NCBI GenBank assembly: GCA_016787485.1
Contig: JAEUUL010000019.1
Location: 1 to 40,808 of the forward strand
DNA length: 40,808 nucleotides
Reading direction: 5' to 3'
DNA from: Bacteroidota bacterium
GTDB lineage: Bacteria; Bacteroidota; Bacteroidia; NS11-12g; UBA955
Positions 15,799 through 24,358 of this stretch are shown in pieces; positions within the stretch are counted from its first letter, which is position 1; each line of letters begins with the position of its first letter. The position numbers were made by a program, and so were the translations under genes. The notes under the pieces were generated by a model, which saw only the letters and a list, made by a program, of their open reading frames with translations, made no database searches and was not told where the DNA came from.

Positions 15799-15806
15799 CA
15801 AAGATA
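15799..15806 (-). promoter_or_regulatory. -7 box of cca
   Basis: On the minus strand TATCTTTG, a full TAnnTTTG match, ending 4 nt before the proposed GTG start. A weak TTGTG lies about 20 nt upstream. Confidence 0.5.
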
Positions 15807-15837
15807 GAACCCGCTGCACGGAAAGCACAACTATGGC

Positions 15838-15845
15838 TACTTTTG
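15838..15845 (+). promoter_or_regulatory. -7 box of the polytopic membrane protein gene
   Basis: TACTTTTG, a full TAnnTTTG match. It overlaps the second to fifth codons counted from the ATG at 15833 and ends 5 nt before a GTG in the same frame at 15851, arguing for the GTG. Confidence 0.4.
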
Positions 15846-15850
15846 CAAAC

Positions 15851-17341
15851 GTGGGTACAGGTTCTTCACTGAAATACGGCATTGGATTGTGCAGCATATT
15901 TCTGGCAATCTATCTGGCCTTTCCCACCGCCAACCCAAGCTCCGACGCCTGGGGATATGCACAGGAAATACTCACGGGCAAATGGTTTTCTCCCCACCAT
16001 CTGCTGCACCATGCCTGGATGAAAGCCGGACTGCTGGTGATGGATGTGTTGGGCGGCACAAGTGAACCCATCACACGCATGCAGCAATGGAATGCCGTAG
16101 GCGCAGCCTTTGCATTAATGGGTTTTTTCTTGCTTTGTGCCAGACGGTTTGGCCTGCAAACGGCCCTTGCTTTCACTGCTTTCGCTGGTTCCTGTTTTGG
16201 ATTCATGCGGTTTGCCACCGAAAATGAAACCTATATATGGCCCATTGCCTGTTCGGTTTGGGGTAGCTTTTTTCTTGTCAGCTATAACGCCGGTGAAAAA
16301 AAACAGAGTTTGTGGCTGGCCTTTCTGCTGCTCAGTCTTGCTGTCCTGCTGCATCAGATTCACATTTTCTGGCTGATTTCTGCCTGTGTTTTCTGTATAA
16401 CAAAATTGAAAAAAACCGGGCCTCCCATTGCAAGCTTTGTACTCATCGGTGGCGCTTACAGTGCGGTTGCACTTGCACTCGGCATTTCTGTGTTTCAATA
16501 CCCTTTTACCGATGTATCTGCCGGACAGGTTCAGGTGATTCCCGATCTGAACAACCTGATTTTCACAACCATCAATTTTTCCCGAACGTTTGTTCAAATT
16601 CATGGCCTTATACCTAACCTGTTCAAGGCCAACTGGTACATATTGCCCGCAATCATCTTTACCGCCCTGGCCTTTATGTGGGCAGTGTACCAATTCTTTA
16701 AGTCTCGTGAAGACAACCCCGTTAAAAAGGATAATTTCACTGGTTATTTTCGCACTGCATTCTGGTTGCAACTGGCTTTCGCAGCTTATTCCGTAGGCAA
16801 CGCAGAATTTATGGTCATGCTGCCCATGCTGCTTTTGAGTGGATGGAGCCAGCAGATGGGAAAAAAGCTGAAAAGCATATGGGGACTGGCGGCAGCATTG
16901 CTGGTGTATAACCTGTTTGTATGGGTTATACCAGCAAATTCACTGCTTTTTACCGGACAATCCGGACCAGAAATAATCATTCGGAAAATCCCCGAACAAT
17001 CATTCGGTTTTGTTGCCATGGACCGCGTGCTGGAAGAAAACCGCTGGGCCTACCAGATTTCTGCATACAAAGAGAGCAGACCGGTGGTGTATTTTATTCA
17101 ATTTCCAGGACAACCTGAAGAGTATGAATGGTTCAAAAAGGAAACCAACCGTTTATTCAAGGCGGGTATTCCGGTTTACACCGATTGTATAGACTTTCCG
17201 CATGTATTGAACCGTGCTGCCATGTTGCATCAGGCCACAGACACCGTTTTCAATGCATTGCAACGAAAAAAGACAGCAGAACAACGTACGCCCAGGGGAA
17301 AATGGTATTTGTATCAACTCACCCCAAAAAGCACCCCTTGA
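15851..17341 (+). CDS. Polytopic inner-membrane protein, glycosyltransferase-like (GT-C/PMT style), function unknown
   Basis: About 496 residues with roughly ten hydrophobic helices up to residue 375 and a soluble C-terminal tail of about 120 residues. The first periplasmic loop contains SSDAWGYAQEILTG and HHLLHHAWM, recalling the acidic and His residues in the first loop of GT-C glycosyltransferases or PMT-like proteins; I cannot name a family with certainty. An ATG at 15833 gives six more residues, but the -7 box covers that part, so a GTG start at 15851 is preferred. It ends 1 bp from the convergent ftsE-like gene. Confidence 0.65.
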   Translation: MGTGSSLKYGIGLCSIFLAIYLAFPTANPSSDAWGYAQEILTGKWFSPHHLLHHAWMKAGLLVMDVLGGTSEPITRMQQWNAVGAAFALMGFFLLCARRFGLQTALAFTAFAGSCFGFMRFATENETYIWPIACSVWGSFFLVSYNAGEKKQSLWLAFLLLSLAVLLHQIHIFWLISACVFCITKLKKTGPPIASFVLIGGAYSAVALALGISVFQYPFTDVSAGQVQVIPDLNNLIFTTINFSRTFVQIHGLIPNLFKANWYILPAIIFTALAFMWAVYQFFKSREDNPVKKDNFTGYFRTAFWLQLAFAAYSVGNAEFMVMLPMLLLSGWSQQMGKKLKSIWGLAAALLVYNLFVWVIPANSLLFTGQSGPEIIIRKIPEQSFGFVAMDRVLEENRWAYQISAYKESRPVVYFIQFPGQPEEYEWFKKETNRLFKAGIPVYTDCIDFPHVLNRAAMLHQATDTVFNALQRKKTAEQRTPRGKWYLYQLTPKSTP

Positions 17342-17342
17342 A

Positions 17343-18041
17343 TTAAATCACAGGCGATGCACCTGATTGGGTATGCTCTACCCTTTCCACCCTGCCGTTT
17401 GACACACGGTATATTGTGCCGCCAAACTTATCAATCAGCCGGTAGTCGTGGGTAGCCATGAGCACAGCCGTACCCTCCCTGCAAATGGATTGCAGCAATC
17501 CCATCACCTCGTCACTCACGTCGGGGTCCAGATTGCCGGTGGGTTCATCTGCCAGAATCACCTCAGGATTGTTGAGCAATGCCCGTGCGATTACCAACCG
17601 CTGCTGTTCGCCGCCGCTGAGTTCTGCCGGTATTTTGTAATCCTTGGTTTGCAAGCCCACCTTCGAGAGCACTTCATGCGCCCTTTGTTCCATTTTTTCC
17701 TTGTCTTTCCAGCCGGTAGCCCGGAGCACGAACAGCAGATTCTGCAATGCATTCCGATCCGTAAGCAGCTGAAAATCCTGAAAGACAATACCCAACTTTC
17801 GCCGCAAGTGGGGAATTTGTTTTTTGCGCAGGGATTCCAGGGCAAATCCGGCTACAACCCCTGTGCCTTCTGCAAGGGAAAGTTCACCATAGCAGGTTTT
17901 GAGCAATGAAGATTTGCCCGATCCGGTACGACCGATGAGATAGGCAAACTCCCCTTTGGCCAGTTTCAGGTTTACCCCGTGCAGTACAGGAACTTTGCCC
18001 TGAAATATGGTGGCGTGATTGATTTCCAGCGGGTATTCCAC
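17343..18041 (-). CDS. ftsE: ABC transporter ATP-binding protein, FtsE-like
   Basis: A 232-residue ABC ATPase: Walker A GRTGSGKSSL, Q-loop VFQDFQLL, signature LSGGEQQRLVIARAL, Walker B VILADEPTGNLD, H-loop ATHDY. The size and the ADEPTGNLDP context fit FtsE, which with FtsX drives septal peptidoglycan hydrolases; Bacteroidota often keep ftsE apart from ftsX, and no ftsX is nearby. The frame runs back to 18161 into ung; I chose the GTG at 18041 (VEYPLEINHATIF) because it gives the normal N-terminus and lies 6 nt after a TTTCTTTG box. LolD/MacB-type ATPases are the alternative. Confidence 0.8.
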   Translation of the reverse strand: MEYPLEINHATIFQGKVPVLHGVNLKLAKGEFAYLIGRTGSGKSSLLKTCYGELSLAEGTGVVAGFALESLRKKQIPHLRRKLGIVFQDFQLLTDRNALQNLLFVLRATGWKDKEKMEQRAHEVLSKVGLQTKDYKIPAELSGGEQQRLVIARALLNNPEVILADEPTGNLDPDVSDEVMGLLQSICREGTAVLMATHDYRLIDKFGGTIYRVSNGRVERVEHTQSGASPVI

Positions 18042-18123
18042 TGCACACAAAGAAACAGCACCCCAAACAGAGGTATACAACAAACCTATGCACAGATGTG
18101 CATAACCGAAAAAACCCTCAGTA

Positions 18124-18846
18124 TCAAGAATTGCTGCCACCATCGGACAGATCCCAGTCAATGGGTTCTATACCGTGTTCCTGCAGCCATTCATTGGTGC
18201 GTGAAAAATGATGATTGCCAAAGAATCCTTTTTCTGCTGAATAAGGACTCGGATGGTGAGATTTAAGCACCAAATGCCGGGATTGATCGATGATTTCTTC
18301 CTTGGCCTGAGCCTCACGGCCCCAGAGGATAAAAACAAGATGCTCCCGCTGGTCGTTCAGCGCCTGAATGGCTGCATGGGTAAACTCTTCCCAGCCGTGT
18401 CCGTGGTGGGACTTTGGTTGTCCGGCCCTCACAGTGAGAATGGTATTCAGCAGCAGCACTCCTTCCCTGGCCCATTTTTCCAGGTTGCCGGAATAGGGAA
18501 TAGGAAATCCCAGATCGTTTTGCAACTCCTTAAAAATATTGATGAGGCTGGGTGGTTTCTTTTGTCCATCACTCACAGAAAAGCACAAGCCATTGGCCTG
18601 ACGCGGTCCATGGTATGGATCCTGACCCACAATCACGCATTTTACTTGTTGAAACGGTGTATAATCAAATGCGGCGAAAATGCGCGAACCCGGTGGATAA
18701 ATGACATACCCGGCCTGGCGTTCCTTTATAAGAAACTGCTTCAGATACCCGAAATCGGGTTTCTCAAATTCGTCCCGCAGGACTTCATACCAACTTTCTT
18801 CAATACGTACAGGTTTTTCTTCTTGTAGAGGTTTCTCCATAGGCAA
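18124..18846 (-). CDS. ung: Uracil-DNA glycosylase, family 1
   Basis: A 240-residue enzyme removing uracil from DNA in base-excision repair. The catalytic water-activating loop GQDPYHG (Asp76) and the leucine-loop motif HHPSPYSAEKGFFGNHHFS are intact, as is LLLNTILTVRAG. Two in-frame ATGs (18846 and 18840) are possible starts; both leave the fold complete. It lies between the SNF2 and ftsE-like genes on the same strand with about 80-bp gaps either side. Confidence 0.97.
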   Translation of the reverse strand: MPMEKPLQEEKPVRIEESWYEVLRDEFEKPDFGYLKQFLIKERQAGYVIYPPGSRIFAAFDYTPFQQVKCVIVGQDPYHGPRQANGLCFSVSDGQKKPPSLINIFKELQNDLGFPIPYSGNLEKWAREGVLLLNTILTVRAGQPKSHHGHGWEEFTHAAIQALNDQREHLVFILWGREAQAKEEIIDQSRHLVLKSHHPSPYSAEKGFFGNHHFSRTNEWLQEHGIEPIDWDLSDGGSNS

Positions 18847-18930
18847 TTGGGTTTGACATAATAAGGCTCATCATAAATGGCGTGACAAAAATGGCGATTT
18901 TTATGACAATTGCAAACCCGTTGCAAAGAA

Positions 18931-21900
18931 TCAGTTCAGAAGTTCTTCCAGTTCTGCCACATCAAGGCTTGCCAGCACACTGTCTTCATCAGGAATAATG
19001 CTGCCGGCCAACTCGGTTTTCTTCTGCTGCAGGGCCAGTATTTTCTCTTCGATGGTGTTTTTGGTGATGAACTTGTACGAAAATACCGTCTTCTCCTGCC
19101 CGATGCGGTGCGCACGGTCTTCCGCCTGCCGCATGGTAAACGGATTCCACCAGGGATCTGCCAGAAATACATAATCAGCCGCTGTAAGATTCAGGCCGGA
19201 ATTGCCGGCCCGCAAACTCAGCAAAAATACTTTCACCCCTTTGTCCTCCTGAAAACGTACGATTTCCTTTTGACGCTGCGGTGTATCCATAGACCCATCG
19301 AGGTAACAATAGGGTATCCCTTCGGCATTCAGCATTTCTGAAAATACGCGCAGGTAGGAAACAAACTGCGAAAACAGCAGCACTTTATGTCCGCCTTCAA
19401 CAGCGCGCAGCAACATATGCCTTATTTCTTCATCCTTTCCGCTGTATCCTTCGTATTCATCATCCTTCAGCACAGGGTTCAGCGCAAGTTGCCGCAAATG
19501 CATCAGTCCGTTGAATATTTTCAACCGGCTGCGGGCCATACCCACCTGCTGCACATGTTCCAGAATCTCATTCCGGTACTGACTTTTTACTTTGTCGTAA
19601 AGCTCTGCCTGGTCAGCTGTCATTTCGCAGTAATGCACTTTCTCAATTTTCTCCGGCAGTTCACGGGCCACCTGTTTCTTGGTCCGGCGCATGATAAAGG
19701 GATCGAGTATGCGGCGCAATTCGCGCACCCGTTTGGGATCTGTGTTTTTTTCAATGGGACGGATAAAGGTCTTTTCGAAATATCCGTAAGAGCCCAGCAG
19801 CCCGGGGTTAAGGAAATTCATCTGGCTCCAAACGTCAAGCAGTGTATTTTCTATGGGTGTACCGGTAAGCGCCAGCCTGTGTTCCGACTGAATGCGCACC
19901 AGACTTCTGGCCGTCTGGGAAGATGGATTCTTAATGGCCTGACTTTCGTCAATCACCACGCACTTAAAGGGAATCCGGCTCAGTTCCTCTATGTCATTGC
20001 GCAGGGTACCATAAGAGGTGATAATGATATCGCACTGTGCAAATTGCGAAAGCAATCTGTGCCGCAGCATACCACTGTAAAGCAACACACGCAGTTCCGG
20101 ACAAAAGCGTTTTGCCTCTGACTGCCAGTTGTACAGCAATGATTTGGGTGCAATGACAATACATGGTCCACTCACCTTTTCTGTTTCACTATCGCCGGCG
20201 GAATTGTTCTTCTTCGCGGATTTTATGGCGATGGGTGCGGCATCGAAAAGCCCTATCTGGGTTGCTGCAGTGTCCATTTCTTCTGCATCGGGCAATACTT
20301 CCATGACTGTTTTGGACTTTTTCCTTAAGCCTTCCTGCAGTTTCTCTTTTCTTACATTGGCATAATGCTGCAATACTGCAAGGGTTTGTATGGTTTTACC
20401 CAACCCCATGTCGTCTGCCAGTAACGCCCCGATTTTATGCTCATGCAAAAAACGGATCCAATGGTATCCCTGTTCCTGGTAACTGCGCAACTCGGCTTTG
20501 AGCCCTGCAGGCAATGGATATTCAGGAATGCTGTGGTCTTTGAGCAAATTATCCCAGCCCCGTTTGTTCTCATCGGTCTGAACCAGGTCACCCAAATCCT
20601 CGAGCAAAGAGAAATGAATGTTTCGAAGGCGAAATGCTTCCCCTTCCACTTCACCCAGATGGGCGATTTTACCAAAGCGGGCAAACCATTCATCCGGGAT
20701 AATGGCAACTGTTCCATCCGGCAGCACAAATTCCCTCTTGCGGTCCAGAATATGGCGGCGCAAACGGATAAAGGGAATCTCAAAGTTGCCAAACCGGACC
20801 ACTGCCAAAACATCAAACCAGTCATTGGTCTGATTCACCCGGACATCCAGCGAAACCGCACCCAGAAAAAACTGTACTTCCGATGTTTCCTGCTGGATTT
20901 CAAATCCGGCCCGGCTGAGGGTTTCGTGGTTCCGGTTCAGCCATTCCACCAACTCATAATTCTGATTTGCCCCCTGCAAAACAAAGAGACTGCCATCGGC
21001 ATTTTCAAGGCCCAGTTCCCTGAGCATTTCTATGCGTTCGTTTTCCCAGTTGAAACTGCGGCGAACCCTGTGAAACAGATATGAATTGTCTTTTTTCTCC
21101 AGACTTACATTCACCCTCTTATTTACATGGTACGGAAAATTCCAGTTTCCATAGCGGAAATACAGGGCTACATAGTCTTTTTCACCAAAACTTTTCATCA
21201 GCCGCAGAGAGGGAACGGCCTGATGCTGTTCGGTAACAATATCGAATCCCACTGCAAAAACATCGTGATTCTCCAGCAGGGGTTTCACAAATTTATCCAT
21301 ATAGCTGTCCTCATGTTTGGGATCAACATGGATATACGGTTTGGATAAAAAGGGTCTTATTTTATTGCCATCCACATGGCCGGGAAATTGAAGGAGCCGG
21401 TCTTCGGTAAGCAGCCATGCGGGTTTGCCTACCAGCAATTCAGATTCATTTTCGAAAATCTTTACTTTATCTGAACCCTGCCTCACTGTAATGAAATAGC
21501 GGGTTCCTGTTTCATCGCGGCGAAAGTGAAACAATACTGTGGCTGCTTCTTCACTGTATGCTACCGGATTCCAGGTTGCCTGGCCCACTTTTCCGGTCCA
21601 GAAAAGGGGATAGTTTTTGATCAGTTGCAGGATTTTTGCAAACCGTTTTTCAATGTACACCCTTACTTCTTTGTGGATTTCCGGGGTGTAGTGTTTGAGC
21701 AAAAAATCGGCAGGCCTGAGCTTTTTGGTGCCTTTGTAGAAGCGTTTCATCACGGCTTCCACCTCAAAGTCCTCCATGATTTTTACCGCCTCGGTTTGTT
21801 CGCTGTTCAGCCCATAATACTCACAGGTTTTTTCCCTGATGCGCTGAAAAGAAAGTGAATATTCACCGCTGGGCAGGAGCAGCACAGCGTTGGCTTCCAC

Positions 21901-21972
21901 CAATACTCCGAAATAAGGATGTTTCACAAAAGTAAAAACCACTTCGAAACTTTGAGTATTGGTAATTTGCAT
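18931..21972 (-). CDS. SNF2-family DEAD/DEAH-box helicase
   Basis: A 1,013-residue Swi2/Snf2 ATPase. The N-terminal 480 residues are beta-rich and unassigned, as in other bacterial SNF2 proteins. Core motifs: I LADDMGLGKTIQT (about 515), II DESQ in place of DEAH (about 675), III LTGTPIEN (about 700), and in the second lobe SLRAGNSGLNLTAAD and QAEDRAHRIGQ (about 955). An SF2 translocase on double-stranded DNA, probably in transcription recycling (RapA-like) or DNA repair; it lacks an HNH or PLD nuclease domain. It starts with ATG at 21972, divergent from the 22074 gene. Confidence 0.92.
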   Translation of the reverse strand: MQITNTQSFEVVFTFVKHPYFGVLVEANAVLLLPSGEYSLSFQRIREKTCEYYGLNSEQTEAVKIMEDFEVEAVMKRFYKGTKKLRPADFLLKHYTPEIHKEVRVYIEKRFAKILQLIKNYPLFWTGKVGQATWNPVAYSEEAATVLFHFRRDETGTRYFITVRQGSDKVKIFENESELLVGKPAWLLTEDRLLQFPGHVDGNKIRPFLSKPYIHVDPKHEDSYMDKFVKPLLENHDVFAVGFDIVTEQHQAVPSLRLMKSFGEKDYVALYFRYGNWNFPYHVNKRVNVSLEKKDNSYLFHRVRRSFNWENERIEMLRELGLENADGSLFVLQGANQNYELVEWLNRNHETLSRAGFEIQQETSEVQFFLGAVSLDVRVNQTNDWFDVLAVVRFGNFEIPFIRLRRHILDRKREFVLPDGTVAIIPDEWFARFGKIAHLGEVEGEAFRLRNIHFSLLEDLGDLVQTDENKRGWDNLLKDHSIPEYPLPAGLKAELRSYQEQGYHWIRFLHEHKIGALLADDMGLGKTIQTLAVLQHYANVRKEKLQEGLRKKSKTVMEVLPDAEEMDTAATQIGLFDAAPIAIKSAKKNNSAGDSETEKVSGPCIVIAPKSLLYNWQSEAKRFCPELRVLLYSGMLRHRLLSQFAQCDIIITSYGTLRNDIEELSRIPFKCVVIDESQAIKNPSSQTARSLVRIQSEHRLALTGTPIENTLLDVWSQMNFLNPGLLGSYGYFEKTFIRPIEKNTDPKRVRELRRILDPFIMRRTKKQVARELPEKIEKVHYCEMTADQAELYDKVKSQYRNEILEHVQQVGMARSRLKIFNGLMHLRQLALNPVLKDDEYEGYSGKDEEIRHMLLRAVEGGHKVLLFSQFVSYLRVFSEMLNAEGIPYCYLDGSMDTPQRQKEIVRFQEDKGVKVFLLSLRAGNSGLNLTAADYVFLADPWWNPFTMRQAEDRAHRIGQEKTVFSYKFITKNTIEEKILALQQKKTELAGSIIPDEDSVLASLDVAELEELLN

Positions 21973-22054
21973 GCAGTATTATGTTACAGATAAATCTTCA
22001 AACTAACGACTTTTTGCGTGATGTACCAAACTTTTTTTAGCTCTGTGAATGCCG

Positions 22055-22062
22055 TATTTTTG
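22055..22062 (+). promoter_or_regulatory. -7 box of the 22074-26219 operon
   Basis: TATTTTTG, a full TAnnTTTG match, 11 nt before the ATG at 22074. No clear -33 box. Confidence 0.5.
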
Positions 22063-22073
22063 ACCTCTCTCCT

Positions 22074-22613
22074 ATGTTTTCAATGAAGGTCGACCCTGAG
22101 TTCCTGGTTTTTCCTGTGGAATTTCATGCAACAGAAAGTACGGATAAATACGGACTTCCTGCGGGCATGCTTGAACTGAGACTTACCAAAGAACAGGTGG
22201 TACTCACACAGAACCGCACCAGCGATTCTGCAGATTATATCCTGCAAATCGCAGAGCCGAACATTCACCAATTCAACCTTACCGGTGGTTCGGTGATTCA
22301 GAACAAACCCAGTTGGATTGCAGGTATTGTTTGGGGAATCATTCTCTGGCTCATCGTTCGCGGAATCCCGGGCAATACGCTGAACAATGATGCACTGAGC
22401 TGGATTACAGGCATTTTGTGTTTTATATTGGGAGGAATCTGGTCTTTGTTGCTTCCATCAAGGCGCAGGCTCTTTATCCTTGAAATGAGCTTCAGGCAAC
22501 AGGGGAAAAGTGAGACATGGTACTTGCTGGTACATGGCAATGCCCTTTCCCGCATCGTGTCTCACCCACTCTGGATTTGGTATACAACGGAACCGGAAAT
22601 ACGCGCAGAATGA
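22074..22613 (+). CDS. Membrane protein of unknown function
   Basis: A 179-residue protein. After a soluble N-terminal 80 residues rich in beta-strand pattern come two hydrophobic helices (about 82-100 and 108-126), then a basic turn (PSRRRLF) and a short soluble tail. I do not recognise a family. An alternative start is the ATG at 22083 (MKVDPEF). Its stop overlaps the start of msrC (ATGA), so the two are translationally coupled and head a four-gene operon. Confidence 0.6.
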   Translation: MFSMKVDPEFLVFPVEFHATESTDKYGLPAGMLELRLTKEQVVLTQNRTSDSADYILQIAEPNIHQFNLTGGSVIQNKPSWIAGIVWGIILWLIVRGIPGNTLNNDALSWITGILCFILGGIWSLLLPSRRRLFILEMSFRQQGKSETWYLLVHGNALSRIVSHPLWIWYTTEPEIRAE

Positions 22614-23092
22614 ACGTACCCATCCAGAAACCGGAATTTGGCACCAAAACGGGAAAATACCAATGGGTGCATGATTCCATTGTAAATGTATGTACAGGAG
22701 AAAAAGACCTCATTGCCAATCTGGCGAATGCCACAGCTATCCTGAAAGAAAACTTTGACTGGTGGTGGACAGGTTTTTATCTGGTAAAGGAAAACGAACT
22801 GGTACTGGGTCCCTTTCAGGGGCCTGTGGCCTGCACCCGCATTGCATACGGACGTGGAGTTTGCGGCAGCAGCTGGCAACAAAAAAAATCAATGCTGGTA
22901 CCCGATGTGCATGCCTTTCCGGGACATATCGCCTGCTCGGCGGCCAGCAACAGTGAACTGGTGGTACCTGTTCTGCGAAATGGAGAAGTGCTGGCAGTTT
23001 TAGATGCCGACAGTGAGCATTTTTCGCATTTCGATGCAACAGACCAACAGGAACTGGAAAAAATTTGTGCATATTTGGCCACTCTTTTCTGA
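22610..23092 (+). CDS. msrC: Free methionine-(R)-sulfoxide reductase (GAF-domain fRMsr)
   Basis: A 160-residue single GAF domain that reduces free Met-R-sulfoxide. The three redox cysteines are present: Cys75 (GPVACTRI), Cys85 (GRGVCG) and Cys109 (PGHIACS), with the family blocks LVPDVHAFPGHIA and SELVVPV. The open frame extends to 22517, but the ATG at 22610 overlaps the previous stop by 4 bp and gives the standard length. Its role is oxidative damage repair; the neighbours (MFS carrier, antiporter) do not point to a specific pathway. Confidence 0.93.
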   Translation: MNVPIQKPEFGTKTGKYQWVHDSIVNVCTGEKDLIANLANATAILKENFDWWWTGFYLVKENELVLGPFQGPVACTRIAYGRGVCGSSWQQKKSMLVPDVHAFPGHIACSAASNSELVVPVLRNGEVLAVLDADSEHFSHFDATDQQELEKICAYLATLF

Positions 23093-23095
23093 TTC

Positions 23096-24358
23096 ATGCC
23101 CAAAACCAAACGCATCGCGCTTCTGATAGTAGTGGCCTCACTGGGTTACTTCGTGGATATTTATGATCTGATTCTGTTCAATATCATCAAAGCAGATAGT
23201 ATGCAGGCCTTGGGTATTGACCAGAAATATGAAACAACCCTGTTTAACTGGCAGATGACAGGCATGCTGTTGGGTGGCCTGCTCTGGGGGATATGGGGAG
23301 ACCGGCGCGGCAGGGTTTCTGTGCTTTTCGGGAGCATCCTGCTTTACAGCACTGCCAATATTGCCAATGCCTTTGTAACCAATCTGGCGCAATATGCCAC
23401 CTGGCGGTTTATTGCCGGTGTGGGACTTGCCGGAGAATTGGGGGCTGCCATTACGTTGGTGGCGGAAAGTATGCCTGTAAAACGCCGTGGGGTGGGTACG
23501 ATGATTATCGTAACATTCGGTGCCCTGGGGGCAGTGTTTGCCTTTTGGGTGGCCAACCGGCCGGAAATCACCCACTGGCTCAGCAGTGTATGGGGGCGTG
23601 ATATTGCGAACTGGCAAACAGCTTTTATCATGGGCGGTGTGCTTGGACTGATTCTTCTGGCACTGCGGGCCGGCACATTTGAGAGTACCATGTATCATGA
23701 TTTGAAACAAACCGATGTGATAAAGGGGAATTTCTTCATGCTGCTGCGGGACTGGCCCACCTTTAAAAAATATCTGGCCTGCGTGGTTATTGGCCTTCCG
23801 GTTTGGTTTGTGGTGGGGGTGCTCATCGCCCTCAGTCACCGGTTTTTACCGGAGATAGGACTGTCCAGCGGAAAGATTAAAACCCAGGAAATGATTATGT
23901 GGAGTTATATAGGACTCAGCAGCGGCGATTTGCTTTCGGGCCTGTTGTCTCAGTTGTTTCAGAGCCGGCGCAGGGTCATTTTTATCAATCTGGCCGGCAT
24001 TTCCATACTCACATTCATTTATTTGTTCACCCACGATGTATCTGCCGGATGGCTCAAAGTAATCAGTTATTTTCTGGGGCTTACCACCGGGTATTGGGCC
24101 TTGTTTGTAACCAATGCCAGCGAACAATTCGGCACCAACATACGAAGCACCGTTACCGCCACTGTGCCCAATTTTGTGCGTGGCGGCGTGGTCCCCATTA
24201 CACTGGGTTTCAATGCCCTTGCTGCCATGGAAGTAAGCGACACCCCTTATACCACCGCAGCCCTGATCGTTGGTGGTATATGTCTTATACTTGCAGCCTG
24301 GGGCACTTACACAGTCAAAGAAAGTTTCCATAAAAACCTCAACTATTTTGAAAAATAA
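23096..24358 (+). CDS. MFS transporter
   Basis: A 420-residue carrier with about 12 helices. The loop 2-3 signature GDRRGR is present, and VGLAGELGAAITLVAE recalls the motif of the metabolite-proton symporter/sugar-carrier branch. The central loop (about 195-215) separates two six-helix halves. The substrate cannot be assigned. It begins 3 bp after msrC and its end overlaps the next gene by 11 bp, so it belongs to the same operon. Confidence 0.88.
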   Translation: MPKTKRIALLIVVASLGYFVDIYDLILFNIIKADSMQALGIDQKYETTLFNWQMTGMLLGGLLWGIWGDRRGRVSVLFGSILLYSTANIANAFVTNLAQYATWRFIAGVGLAGELGAAITLVAESMPVKRRGVGTMIIVTFGALGAVFAFWVANRPEITHWLSSVWGRDIANWQTAFIMGGVLGLILLALRAGTFESTMYHDLKQTDVIKGNFFMLLRDWPTFKKYLACVVIGLPVWFVVGVLIALSHRFLPEIGLSSGKIKTQEMIMWSYIGLSSGDLLSGLLSQLFQSRRRVIFINLAGISILTFIYLFTHDVSAGWLKVISYFLGLTTGYWALFVTNASEQFGTNIRSTVTATVPNFVRGGVVPITLGFNALAAMEVSDTPYTTAALIVGGICLILAAWGTYTVKESFHKNLNYFEK